Shown: in pieces, positions 1 through 5,622 of the stretch | How the letters are laid out: each line of letters opens with the position of its first letter | How positions within the stretch are numbered: position 1 is the stretch's first letter | Notes under the pieces: generated by a model | The model's database searches: none | Told to the model about the DNA's origin: nothing | Seen by the model: only the letters and a program-made list of their open reading frames with translations | Made by a program: the position numbers and the translations under genes | From: Clostridia bacterium | GTDB taxonomy: Bacteria > Bacillota_A > Clostridia > Oscillospirales > Butyricicoccaceae | Reading direction: 5' to 3' | Assembly (NCBI GenBank): GCA_017548175.1 | Contig: JAFYMZ010000138.1 | Span: forward strand, 1 to 7,216 | Length of the DNA stretch: 7,216 nt

Positions 1-603
1 GAGCGTGCCTGCAGTCAGGGTGTGGGTCTTGCCCTCGCCGTCGGTGACATCGGGGAAGCGCAGGTCGGCATTTTCAAAAGCGCCAAAGATGTTCTCCGGG
101 GTGCCGGACATCTCACCGGCAGAGGCCAGCAGTGCTTCCTCGGCGGGGGACAGAATGTGGGCGCGACGGCGGCGGATGGCATCCATCCGGCGGCGGTAAA
201 TAGCCAGACCGGGTTCGGCGGCAAAGAATGCTTCCACCGTCTCGTCGGACAGGGTCAGCAGCTCGGGGACATCAAACGCGGTAGCGCTCTGAATGCCAAC
301 GGCCAGATTCAGCGCCTTGCCGCGCAGATCCTGATAGGTGCTGTTGGCGGTATCCTCATCGCTCTTGCGGGCGGCGTAGTTGAACAGGCGCTCCAGTCTG
401 CGGCCGATGTCATCGCCAAGGCGGAAATATTCCAGCAGCGTTGCGGCGCTCTCTCCCAGCCGTCCCTGATAGGCGCAAAGCTGTTCCGGCGCGGACTGTA
501 AAGCCTGATAGCTTTCTGCCCAAAGTGCGTCGGAAGCAAAGAGATCCTCGGTAGCCCAAGTGTATTTGGGGTCGGCCTCGCTGCGTTTCAAAATCGAAGA
601 CAT
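1..603 (-). CDS. pepF: Oligoendopeptidase F, N-terminal part (partial)
   Basis: Cytoplasmic zinc metallopeptidase of the M3B family that cleaves short peptides. Only the first 201 residues are in the window; the gene continues past the left edge, so the catalytic HEXXH zinc motif cannot be checked. The protein begins MSSILKRSEADPKYTWATED and follows the usual PepF opening (LxRSE...KYxWxxEDLF), then a mostly helical N-terminal lobe including an EYFRLGDDIGRRLERLFNYA stretch and YQDLRGKA near residue 87. The start at 603 is chosen because an AAGGAG ribosome binding site (611-616) lies 7 bases upstream. An in-frame ATG at 609 is only one base from that site and is unlikely. The gene diverges from typA and has its own candidate promoter. 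Family assignment rests on recognised N-terminal sequence only; a related M3 oligopeptidase is the main alternative. Confidence 0.85.
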   Translation of the reverse strand, partial: MSSILKRSEADPKYTWATEDLFASDALWAESYQALQSAPEQLCAYQGRLGESAATLLEYFRLGDDIGRRLERLFNYAARKSDEDTANSTYQDLRGKALNLAVGIQSATAFDVPELLTLSDETVEAFFAAEPGLAIYRRRMDAIRRRRAHILSPAEEALLASAGEMSGTPENIFGAFENADLRFPDVTDGEGKTHTLTAGTL

Positions 604-639
604 ATGCATTCTCCTTTGTGAAGTAGTTTCAATGGCATA

Positions 640-668
640 AGCATAGCAAAAAATGGGGGAAAAGTAAA
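640..668 (-). promoter_or_regulatory. Candidate promoter of pepF
   Basis: On the minus strand a TTTACT -35 box (663-668) and a TATGCT -10 box (640-645) are separated by exactly 17 bases. Each matches the sigma-A consensus at 4 of 6 positions. The expected transcript start lies about 30 bases before the pepF ATG. Weaker than the divergent typA promoter; no other candidate is better placed. Confidence 0.5.
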
Positions 669-722
669 GGGGAGAACGGGGGCGTGCGGCAAGAAAAAGC
701 CTGCCGGAAGGCACCGGAGCAG

Positions 723-752
723 TTGACAAATATTTGACGGGAATGCTATAAT
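723..752 (+). promoter_or_regulatory. Strong sigma-A promoter of typA
   Basis: A perfect TTGACA -35 box (723-728) and a perfect TATAAT -10 box (747-752) are spaced by 18 bases. A TG one base upstream of the -10 (744-745) makes it an extended -10 promoter. It predicts a start near 759 and a leader of about 35 bases before the ATG at 793. This is the best consensus promoter in the window and suggests constitutive high expression of typA. Confidence 0.85.
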
Positions 753-779
753 AAATTGTTAAAAATCCAAGAACTAAAT

Positions 780-784
780 GGAGG
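780..784 (+). promoter_or_regulatory. Ribosome binding site that fixes the typA start
   Basis: GGAGG at 780-784 lies 8 bases before the ATG at 793. An upstream in-frame ATG at 778 overlaps this Shine-Dalgarno itself and has no ribosome binding site of its own, so a start at 778, adding five residues (MEESG), is unlikely. Confidence 0.85.
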
Positions 785-792
785 AATCCGGT

Positions 793-2622
793 ATGATCAG
801 AACCGATTTGCGCAATATTGCCATCGTGGCTCACGTTGACCACGGCAAAACCACCCTGGTGGACCAGATGCTGAAGCAGAGCGGCACCTTCCGTGAAAAT
901 CAGGTGGTGGCCGAGCGTGTCATGGATAACAACGACTTGGAGCGTGAGCGCGGCATTACCATTCTTGCCAAAAACACCTCCATTCAATACGGAGATACCA
1001 AGATCAACATCATCGACACCCCCGGCCACGCCGACTTTGGCGGCGAGGTCGAGCGCGTGCTGAAGATGGTAAACGGCGTGTTGCTGCTGGTGGACGCCGC
1101 AGAAGGCCCCATGCCCCAGACCCGCTTCGTGCTGCAGAAGGCACTGGAACTGGGCCATAAGGTCATTGTTGTGGTCAACAAGGTTGACAAACCCGATGCC
1201 CGTATCGACGAGGTGCTGGACGAAGTGCTGGATCTGCTGATCAGTCTGGATGCCAGCGACGAGCAGCTGGATAGTCCCGTGATCTTCTGCTCCGGCCGTG
1301 ACGGTACCGCTGCCCTGACCCCCGACGGTCCTCGTGAGAGCCTGCAGCCGCTGTTTGAGAAGATTCTGGAGCATATGGACGCACCGGAAGTAGACATCGA
1401 GGGTCCCTGCCAGATGCTGGTTTCCTCTATTGACTATAACGAGTTCGTTGGCCGTATCTGCATCGGCCGTGTGGAGCGCGGTGTGGTGCGCAAGAATCAG
1501 GATATTATGATCTGCGAGTATCACGAGGCGCACAAGCCCTACCGTTCCAAGATCGTCAATCTGTATCAGATCCAGGGCCTGAACCGCGTGCCCGTTGATG
1601 AGGCCAAGGCCGGCGACATCGTCTGCGTGTCCGGTATTGCCGACATCACCATCGGTGATACCATCTGTGCCCCCGATGCCGTAGAGGCAATGCCCTTTGT
1701 CAAGATCTCCGAGCCCACCGTGGAAATGACCTTCTCTGTCAACAACGGTCCCTTTGCCGGCCGTGAGGGTAAGTTCGTTACTTCCCGTCATCTGCGTGAC
1801 CGCCTGCAGCGTGAACTGCTGAAGGACGTGTCCCTGCGCGTATCTGACACCGAAAGCACCGAAAGCTTCAAGGTTTCCGGCCGCGGTGAGATGCACCTGT
1901 CCATCCTTATCGAGACCATGCGCCGTGAAGGCTATGAGTTTATGGTGGGCGCGCCCCGCGTTCTGTTCCGCGAGGAAGACGGCGTAAAGACCGAGCCCAT
2001 CGAGCGTTTTGTCTGTGACGTGCCTGCCGATTATGTGGGTGCCGTTATGGAGAAACTGGGCAGCCGCAAGGGTGAACTGGTGCAGATGGCACCCCAGGGC
2101 GACCGTATGCGTCTGGAATATCTGATTCCCGCTCGTGGCCTGTTCGGTTACCGCAACGAGTTTCTCACCGATACCCGCGGCGAGGGCATTATGAGCTCTG
2201 TCTTCGAGGGCTATGCACCTTATAAGGGTGACATCGCCAGCCGCAGCACCGGCAGTCTGGTGGCTTTTGAAACCGGCGAAGCCGTTACCTACGGTCTGTA
2301 CAACGCCCAGGAGCGCGGCGCACTGTTCATCGGTGCCGGCACACCCGTATACGAGGGTATGGTCGTCGGTATGTCCCCCAAGGCCGAGGATATCAACGTC
2401 AACGTGTGCAAGAAAAAGCACGTGACCAATATGCGTGCCAGCGGCAGCGACGATGCCCTGCGCCTGATTCCCCCTCGCCAGATGAGTCTGGAGGCTTGCA
2501 TCGAGTTCATCGGTGAGGATGAACTGATCGAAGTCACCCCCAAGAACCTGCGCATCCGTAAGCGTATTCTGGACAATCAGCTGCGCGCCAAGTCCAAGTT
2601 CGGCGGCACCAACCGCTGCTAA
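793..2622 (+). CDS. typA: Translational GTPase TypA/BipA
   Basis: Ribosome-associated GTPase of the EF-G/LepA superfamily, implicated in 50S assembly and in growth under cold or other stress. From the ATG at 793 it is 609 residues, the usual family length, starting [20 protein letters not shown]. GTPase motifs are complete: G1 AHVDHGKTT (13-21), G2 RGIT (53-56), G3 DTPGH (75-79), G4 NKVD (129-132) and a G5-like CSGRDG (166-171). Next come a translation-factor beta-barrel domain (about 203-295), EF-G-like domains (about 300-480) and the TypA-specific C-terminal domain with [12 protein letters not shown] near 540-551. It has a near-consensus promoter and appears monocistronic, ending at a hairpin terminator shared with the converging lgt. 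All key residues are present. LepA and EF-G are excluded by the opening sequence and the C-terminal motif. Confidence 0.97.
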   Translation: MIRTDLRNIAIVAHVDHGKTTLVDQMLKQSGTFRENQVVAERVMDNNDLERERGITILAKNTSIQYGDTKINIIDTPGHADFGGEVERVLKMVNGVLLLVDAAEGPMPQTRFVLQKALELGHKVIVVVNKVDKPDARIDEVLDEVLDLLISLDASDEQLDSPVIFCSGRDGTAALTPDGPRESLQPLFEKILEHMDAPEVDIEGPCQMLVSSIDYNEFVGRICIGRVERGVVRKNQDIMICEYHEAHKPYRSKIVNLYQIQGLNRVPVDEAKAGDIVCVSGIADITIGDTICAPDAVEAMPFVKISEPTVEMTFSVNNGPFAGREGKFVTSRHLRDRLQRELLKDVSLRVSDTESTESFKVSGRGEMHLSILIETMRREGYEFMVGAPRVLFREEDGVKTEPIERFVCDVPADYVGAVMEKLGSRKGELVQMAPQGDRMRLEYLIPARGLFGYRNEFLTDTRGEGIMSSVFEGYAPYKGDIASRSTGSLVAFETGEAVTYGLYNAQERGALFIGAGTPVYEGMVVGMSPKAEDINVNVCKKKHVTNMRASGSDDALRLIPPRQMSLEACIEFIGEDELIEVTPKNLRIRKRILDNQLRAKSKFGGTNRC

Positions 2623-2632
2623 AAAGCAACAT

Positions 2633-2663
2633 AAAAAAGCACCGCTGCGGCGGTGCTTTTTTT
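2633..2663. terminator. Bidirectional rho-independent terminator between typA and lgt
   Basis: A perfect 7-bp GC-rich stem, GCACCGC (2639-2645) and GCGGTGC (2650-2656), has a 4-base TGCG loop. It is flanked by six A residues upstream (2633-2638) and seven T residues downstream (2657-2663). Because the A-run becomes a T-run on the other strand, it works as a terminator in both directions. It starts 11 bases after the typA stop and ends 7 bases before the lgt stop. Confidence 0.92.
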
Positions 2664-2669
2664 GTTTGC

Positions 2670-3542
2670 TTATTCAACTTCGGGGGTATCTTCCTTGGGT
2701 TCTTCGTCCGCTTCCTTGACTTCCGTTTCCGCCTGCTTGACGGGCTCCAGCGGCTTGTAAGTCTTGCTGATGCGCAGATACGCCCACAGACCGCCGGCGG
2801 CCAACAGACAAACGATCGCCAACACTTGCGAGGCGCGCAGATTGGTGCCCCAGATATACAGACTGTCGGCGCGCAGACCTTCAATCCAGCTGCGGCCCAA
2901 GCCGTACCACATCAGATACAGTAAGAATACTTCACCGTTGAACTTCCGGCGGTTCAGGTACAGGGTCAGCAGCAGGACACCCAGCAGATTCCACAGGGAT
3001 TCGTACAGGAAGGTGGGGTGCACGGCGGCAGCACCGTTGATGCTCATACCCCAAGGCAGATCGGTGGCATAGCCGAAGGCTTCGGCGTTGAAGAAGTTGC
3101 CCCAACGACCGATGCCCTGTCCGATGAGGAAGCAGGGGGAGGCCAGATCAAACAAGCCCCAAGTGTTGTACTTGTTCACCCGGCACATGGTATAACCGGC
3201 GATGAAGATGGCGATCAGACCGCCGTAAATAGCAAGGCCGCCGTCCCAGATACGCAGGATCTCGTCCAGATGCTGCTTGTAGTAGTCCCACTTGTAGATG
3301 ACATAATAGGCGCGTGCGCCCAGTACGGCAGAGGGAATGCACAGCAGCAGCAGGTTCATGACCTGATCGTCATTGGTGTGGAACTGGGTAAAGCGAGGAT
3401 AGGCATAGGCTACAGCCAGAATCAGACCGAGGCAGATGCAGATGCCGTACCAGCGAACTTCTAAATTGCCGAAGGAAAAGGCCACGGGGTCAATGTCAAA
3501 ACTCAGACCGCCAAGGCCGGGAAATGCGATGTGGTTGCTCAT
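2670..3542 (-). CDS. lgt: Phosphatidylglycerol:prolipoprotein diacylglyceryl transferase
   Basis: Integral membrane enzyme that moves diacylglyceryl from phosphatidylglycerol to the lipobox cysteine of prolipoproteins, the first step of lipoprotein maturation. The 290-residue protein has about seven hydrophobic segments and the Lgt signature GRWGNFFNAEAFG (145-157). It also has GGLAIYGGLI (101-110), HPTFLYES (175-182) and GRSWIEGLRAD (216-226). Residue 106 is Tyr where E. coli Lgt has His103. The C-terminal tail from about 265 is hydrophilic and rich in Glu/Lys. The start at 3542 is chosen for the AAAGGAGG site (3553-3560) 10 bases upstream and because the family begins shortly before the first membrane segment; a longer start would run into the upstream gene. 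It is the second gene after eamA, overlapping it by ATGA, so co-transcription and translational coupling are likely. Confidence 0.96.
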   Translation of the reverse strand: MSNHIAFPGLGGLSFDIDPVAFSFGNLEVRWYGICICLGLILAVAYAYPRFTQFHTNDDQVMNLLLLCIPSAVLGARAYYVIYKWDYYKQHLDEILRIWDGGLAIYGGLIAIFIAGYTMCRVNKYNTWGLFDLASPCFLIGQGIGRWGNFFNAEAFGYATDLPWGMSINGAAAVHPTFLYESLWNLLGVLLLTLYLNRRKFNGEVFLLYLMWYGLGRSWIEGLRADSLYIWGTNLRASQVLAIVCLLAAGGLWAYLRISKTYKPLEPVKQAETEVKEADEEPKEDTPEVE

Positions 3543-4447
3543 ACGACGGCATCCTCCTTTTTCTTTTCGGGCAGCTGTGCCAAAATCACGGCGATAAAGA
3601 CCAGCAGACAACCCAGCAGTTCTTTGCCGGACAGGTCTTCGTGCAGCAGCAGCCAGCCTGCCAGTACGGCAAAGACCGACTCCATGCTCATGATCATCGT
3701 AGCCAGTGTGGGATTGACGTCCTTCTGTGCCACGATCTGCAGGGTATAACCCACGCCGCTGGACATAATACCGGTGTACAGGATCGCCACATTGGCGGCC
3801 CAGATACCGGAAAAGGTAGGCTCTTCCACCAGGAACATCGCCACGGCAGACAGGGCGCCGGATACGAAGAACTGGATGCAGCTCATACGCATACCGTCCA
3901 CCTTGGGGGAGAAGTGGTCGATGACCAGAATGTGCAGGGAGTAACCAACGGCACAGCCCAGCACCAACAGTTCACCAAAGCCAACAGAGAGGTCGCCGGT
4001 GACGCACAACAGGTAGAAACCGATGATGGCCAGTACAACGCACAACCATACCAGTTTGCGGGGGCGCTTGCCCAGCAGCAGACCGATCAGCGGTACGATA
4101 ATGATGTACAGTGCGGTGATGAAACCAGCCTTGCCGGAAGCATTTTCGGTGATGGCCTCAATGCCGGACTGCTGCAGGGAGCTGGCCACAAAAAGCACCG
4201 CGCCGCAGACGATGCCGCCGACAATCGTGTCGCGGCGTACCTGTGCGCTCATAGGCGGCTTTTTCTGCAGTTTATCGAAAATCAAAATGACCGGGATCAT
4301 TGCCACACCGGCCAGCAGAGTACGGACGGCATTGAAGGTAAAAGGCCCAATGTGCTCCATACCCACAGTTTGGGCAACAAAGGCTGTACCCCAGATGAGG
4401 GCGGTCAGCGTCAGCAGCAGGCTGCCCCGCAATTGCTTTTTATCCAT
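3539..4447 (-). CDS. EamA/DMT-family permease (10 TM transporter)
   Basis: Member of the drug/metabolite transporter superfamily. These are inner-membrane carriers, many exporting amino acids or other metabolites; the substrate cannot be told from sequence. The protein has 302 residues with two tandem EamA repeats of five membrane segments each (about 8-150 and 157-295). The first repeat opens with LLLTLTALIWGTAFVAQ. The second ends with a typical SMESVFAVLAGWLLLHEDLS block followed by a last hydrophobic helix and a short charged tail. The start at 4447 follows an AAGGAGG site (4455-4461) with a 7-base spacer. Longer in-frame starts up to 4567 would include the promoter and give non-membrane residues untypical of the family. 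It has its own strong promoter and a palindrome beside it, and its stop overlaps the lgt start. Confidence 0.92.
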   Translation of the reverse strand: MDKKQLRGSLLLTLTALIWGTAFVAQTVGMEHIGPFTFNAVRTLLAGVAMIPVILIFDKLQKKPPMSAQVRRDTIVGGIVCGAVLFVASSLQQSGIEAITENASGKAGFITALYIIIVPLIGLLLGKRPRKLVWLCVVLAIIGFYLLCVTGDLSVGFGELLVLGCAVGYSLHILVIDHFSPKVDGMRMSCIQFFVSGALSAVAMFLVEEPTFSGIWAANVAILYTGIMSSGVGYTLQIVAQKDVNPTLATMIMSMESVFAVLAGWLLLHEDLSGKELLGCLLVFIAVILAQLPEKKKEDAVV

Positions 4448-4489
4448 AAAGGTTCCTCCTTGTAACAAGGTGAAAATTTGCTGCCCTAT

Positions 4490-4518
4490 ATTATACCGCA
4501 AAACCCCTGTGTTTTCAA
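4490..4518 (-). promoter_or_regulatory. Sigma-A promoter of eamA-lgt
   Basis: On the minus strand a TTGAAA -35 box (4513-4518) and a perfect TATAAT -10 box (4490-4495) are separated by 17 bases, giving a leader of about 35 bases before the eamA ATG. No promoter is needed for lgt, which overlaps eamA. Confidence 0.8.
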
Positions 4519-4539
4519 TAGAAACCGACGGGTTTCTAT
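4518..4539. promoter_or_regulatory. Palindrome next to the eamA -35 box, candidate operator
   Basis: A perfect 9-bp inverted repeat, ATAGAAACC (4518-4526) and GGTTTCTAT (4531-4539), has a 4-base GACG centre. It lies immediately upstream of the eamA promoter and shares one base with its -35 box. No T-run follows it, so it is not a typical terminator, and it lies upstream of the predicted transcript start. Its symmetry and position suit a dimeric DNA-binding protein; which protein is unknown. Confidence 0.45.
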
Positions 4540-4650
4540 CCGGGTGGAATATTCGTTGTAAAAACAAAGAAAATAAAAAGAAAAAATTTATAATTTTCCA
4601 AAAAAAGGGTGAAACTGAAGCGAAAAATTCAGTAGATTTTTAGGTTGCTA

Positions 4651-4659
4651 TGGTATACT
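4651..4659 (+). promoter_or_regulatory. Candidate extended -10 promoter of the response regulator
   Basis: TATACT (4654-4659) is preceded by TG at the extended -10 position (4651-4652). No good -35 box lies 16-18 bases upstream, but the stretch from about 4561 to 4607 is almost pure A/T and could act as an UP-like element or simply aid opening. The predicted leader is about 50 bases. Lack of a -35 suggests low basal activity or dependence on an activator. Confidence 0.5.
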
Positions 4660-4718
4660 AAAGTCAAGAGATCAGTTTTTGGCACTTTCGGGTGCGAAAC
4701 AAGGAAAGGGGACCGCGT

Positions 4719-5396
4719 ATGAACATTTTGATCATGAAAGATTCAGCCCGGCCGGCAGATATTCTGGAAAAAATTGTGGCGGATCAAAAATATTTGATGG
4801 ATGTTGTCTGCGGCAGTGAGGATGGGGTGGAGTATGCCCGTACCGGCCGATATGATGTCATTGTGTTGGATATTGAACAGCCCAAAGCCGAGGATTTTGA
4901 AGTGGTGTATCGGTTGAGAGAGAGCCACTGCGTTACCCCTGTTTTGGTCCTGTCCGGCAAGCAGGATGTACAGAATTGCATCAAGGCGCTGGATAGCGGT
5001 GCGGATGATTATATGTCCCGTCCCTTTGTGCCCGAAGAACTGCTGGCGCGTCTGCGTGCCCTGAGCCGTCGACAGGGTCCCGTCATTATGGACGAACTGA
5101 AGTATGAAGATTTGGTGCTCAATCTGAATAACAGCCAGCTGACCTGCGGCGATAAGAGCGTGCACCTGAGCTTTAAGGAATACGAAGTGCTGAAGCTGCT
5201 CATCACCAGCACCCGTCTGGTGGTGTCCAAGGACGAACTGATCGATAAGATTTGGGGTTCGGAATCCGGCGCCGAGGACAATAACGTAGAGGTTTATATC
5301 TCGTTCCTGCGGAAAAAACTCCGCAATCTGGAGTCCCGCGTGAACATCGGCACCATTCGTAAAATGGGTTATCACCTGGAAGTGCTCTTCCGCTAA
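4719..5396 (+). CDS. OmpR/PhoB-family response regulator, atypical receiver, no adjacent kinase
   Basis: Transcription regulator of 225 residues with an N-terminal receiver domain (1-115) and a C-terminal winged-helix DNA-binding domain (about 127-225). The receiver keeps the phospho-acceptor Asp51 (VIVLDIEQP), Ser79 at the Ser/Thr switch position and the DDY/PF region (96-103). However, the usual acidic pair near the N-terminus reads Lys7-Asp8, and the near-invariant Lys of the KPF motif is Arg101 (SRPF). The output domain is standard: LSFKEYEVLKLL (150-161), VVSKDELIDKIWG (168-180), VEVYISFLRKKLRNL (190-204), GTIRKMGYHL (211-220). The start at 4719 follows AAAGGGGA (4705-4712) by 6 bases and gives the normal MNILI opening; an upstream in-frame GTG at 4692 lacks such support. 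It is flanked by an opposite-strand permease and, past a terminator, an aminotransferase, so it is an orphan here. Target genes are unknown. Confidence 0.93.
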   Translation: MNILIMKDSARPADILEKIVADQKYLMDVVCGSEDGVEYARTGRYDVIVLDIEQPKAEDFEVVYRLRESHCVTPVLVLSGKQDVQNCIKALDSGADDYMSRPFVPEELLARLRALSRRQGPVIMDELKYEDLVLNLNNSQLTCGDKSVHLSFKEYEVLKLLITSTRLVVSKDELIDKIWGSESGAEDNNVEVYISFLRKKLRNLESRVNIGTIRKMGYHLEVLFR

Positions 5397-5412
5397 AGAA
5401 TACAATGGAAAC

Positions 5413-5445
5413 AAAAAGGCATCCAAACGGGTGCTTTTTTGTTTT
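5413..5445 (+). terminator. Rho-independent terminator of the response regulator
   Basis: A stem GCATCC (5419-5424) pairs with GGGTGC (5429-5434), with one T-G wobble and an AAAC loop. It is flanked by five A residues before and a T-run (5435-5440, then GTTTT) after. It begins about 20 bases after the stop codon. Confidence 0.85.
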
Positions 5446-5531
5446 ATGCGAAAAGCAAACCGGCTGCATTGCAAATCGCACAAAAAAACGGGCGGGATGC
5501 CTTGAAAAACAACGGGAAAATAGAAAAAAGG

Positions 5532-5565
5532 ATACCCCCTTGATTTCTGTCGGGAAAGGGGGTAT
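5532..5565. promoter_or_regulatory. Perfect 10-bp inverted repeat embracing the aminotransferase promoter
   Basis: ATACCCCCTT (5532-5541) and AAGGGGGTAT (5556-5565) are exact reverse complements with a 14-base spacer. The left arm ends in the first two bases of the -35 box, and the right arm ends in the first three bases of the -10 box. On the plus strand no T-run follows. On the minus strand it is followed by six T residues (plus-strand A-run 5524-5529), so it could also stop leftward transcripts. Operator, leftward terminator or both are possible. Confidence 0.6.
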
Positions 5566-5568
5566 TAT
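5540..5568 (+). promoter_or_regulatory. Candidate sigma-A promoter of the aminotransferase
   Basis: TTGATT (5540-5545) and TATTAT (5563-5568) are spaced by 17 bases, matching consensus at 4 of 6 and 5 of 6 positions. The predicted start is near 5575, giving a leader of almost 50 bases before the ATG at 5623. The boxes overlap the arms of a perfect inverted repeat. Confidence 0.65.
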
Positions 5569-5622
5569 CAAAAATATAACCATATAAATATGCACAACGC
5601 TACAATACATAAGGAGTTGTCG

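Noticed and set aside
22..501. Open frame of 159 codons on the plus strand opposite pepF
   Set aside because: The Ala/Gly/Gln-rich translation matches no family I recognise, and the opposite strand encodes a recognisable PepF N-terminus with a good ribosome binding site.
701..722. Imperfect stem (CTG+CCGG / CCGG+CAG with a 2-base bulge) just upstream of the typA -35 box
   Set aside because: It is short, bulged and in a GC-rich patch, and lies upstream of the predicted transcript start. It is not distinguishable from chance.
778..792. Upstream ATG start for typA
   Set aside because: It overlaps the Shine-Dalgarno that serves the ATG at 793, and the family starts MIRxDLRNIAI.
1847..1868. Short tandem repeat (ACCGAAAGC twice) inside typA
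   Set aside because: It encodes a normal TESTESF stretch within a conserved family region; two copies of nine bases carry no signal.
3524..4465. Long open frame of 313 codons on the plus strand opposite eamA
   Set aside because: Its translation is rich in His, Gln, Gly and Asp with no family resemblance, and it lies wholly antisense to a clear 10-TM permease. It has no ribosome binding site or promoter and is a by-product of the permease's codon bias.
4561..4607. A/T-rich tract considered as a replication origin or an extra promoter
   Set aside because: No DnaA-box cluster is seen. A TATAAT at 4589-4594 has no -35 box at a workable distance, so the tract is better explained as AT-rich promoter-upstream DNA.
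4682..4699. Small alternative hairpins in the response-regulator leader (GCAC/GTGC or TTTCG/CGAAA)
   Set aside because: The stems are only 4-5 bp and no riboswitch-like architecture surrounds them.
4692..4718. GTG start nine codons upstream for the response regulator
   Set aside because: There is no ribosome binding site in front of it, the extra residues are charged and non-conserved, and the ribosome binding site at 4705-4712 points to 4719.
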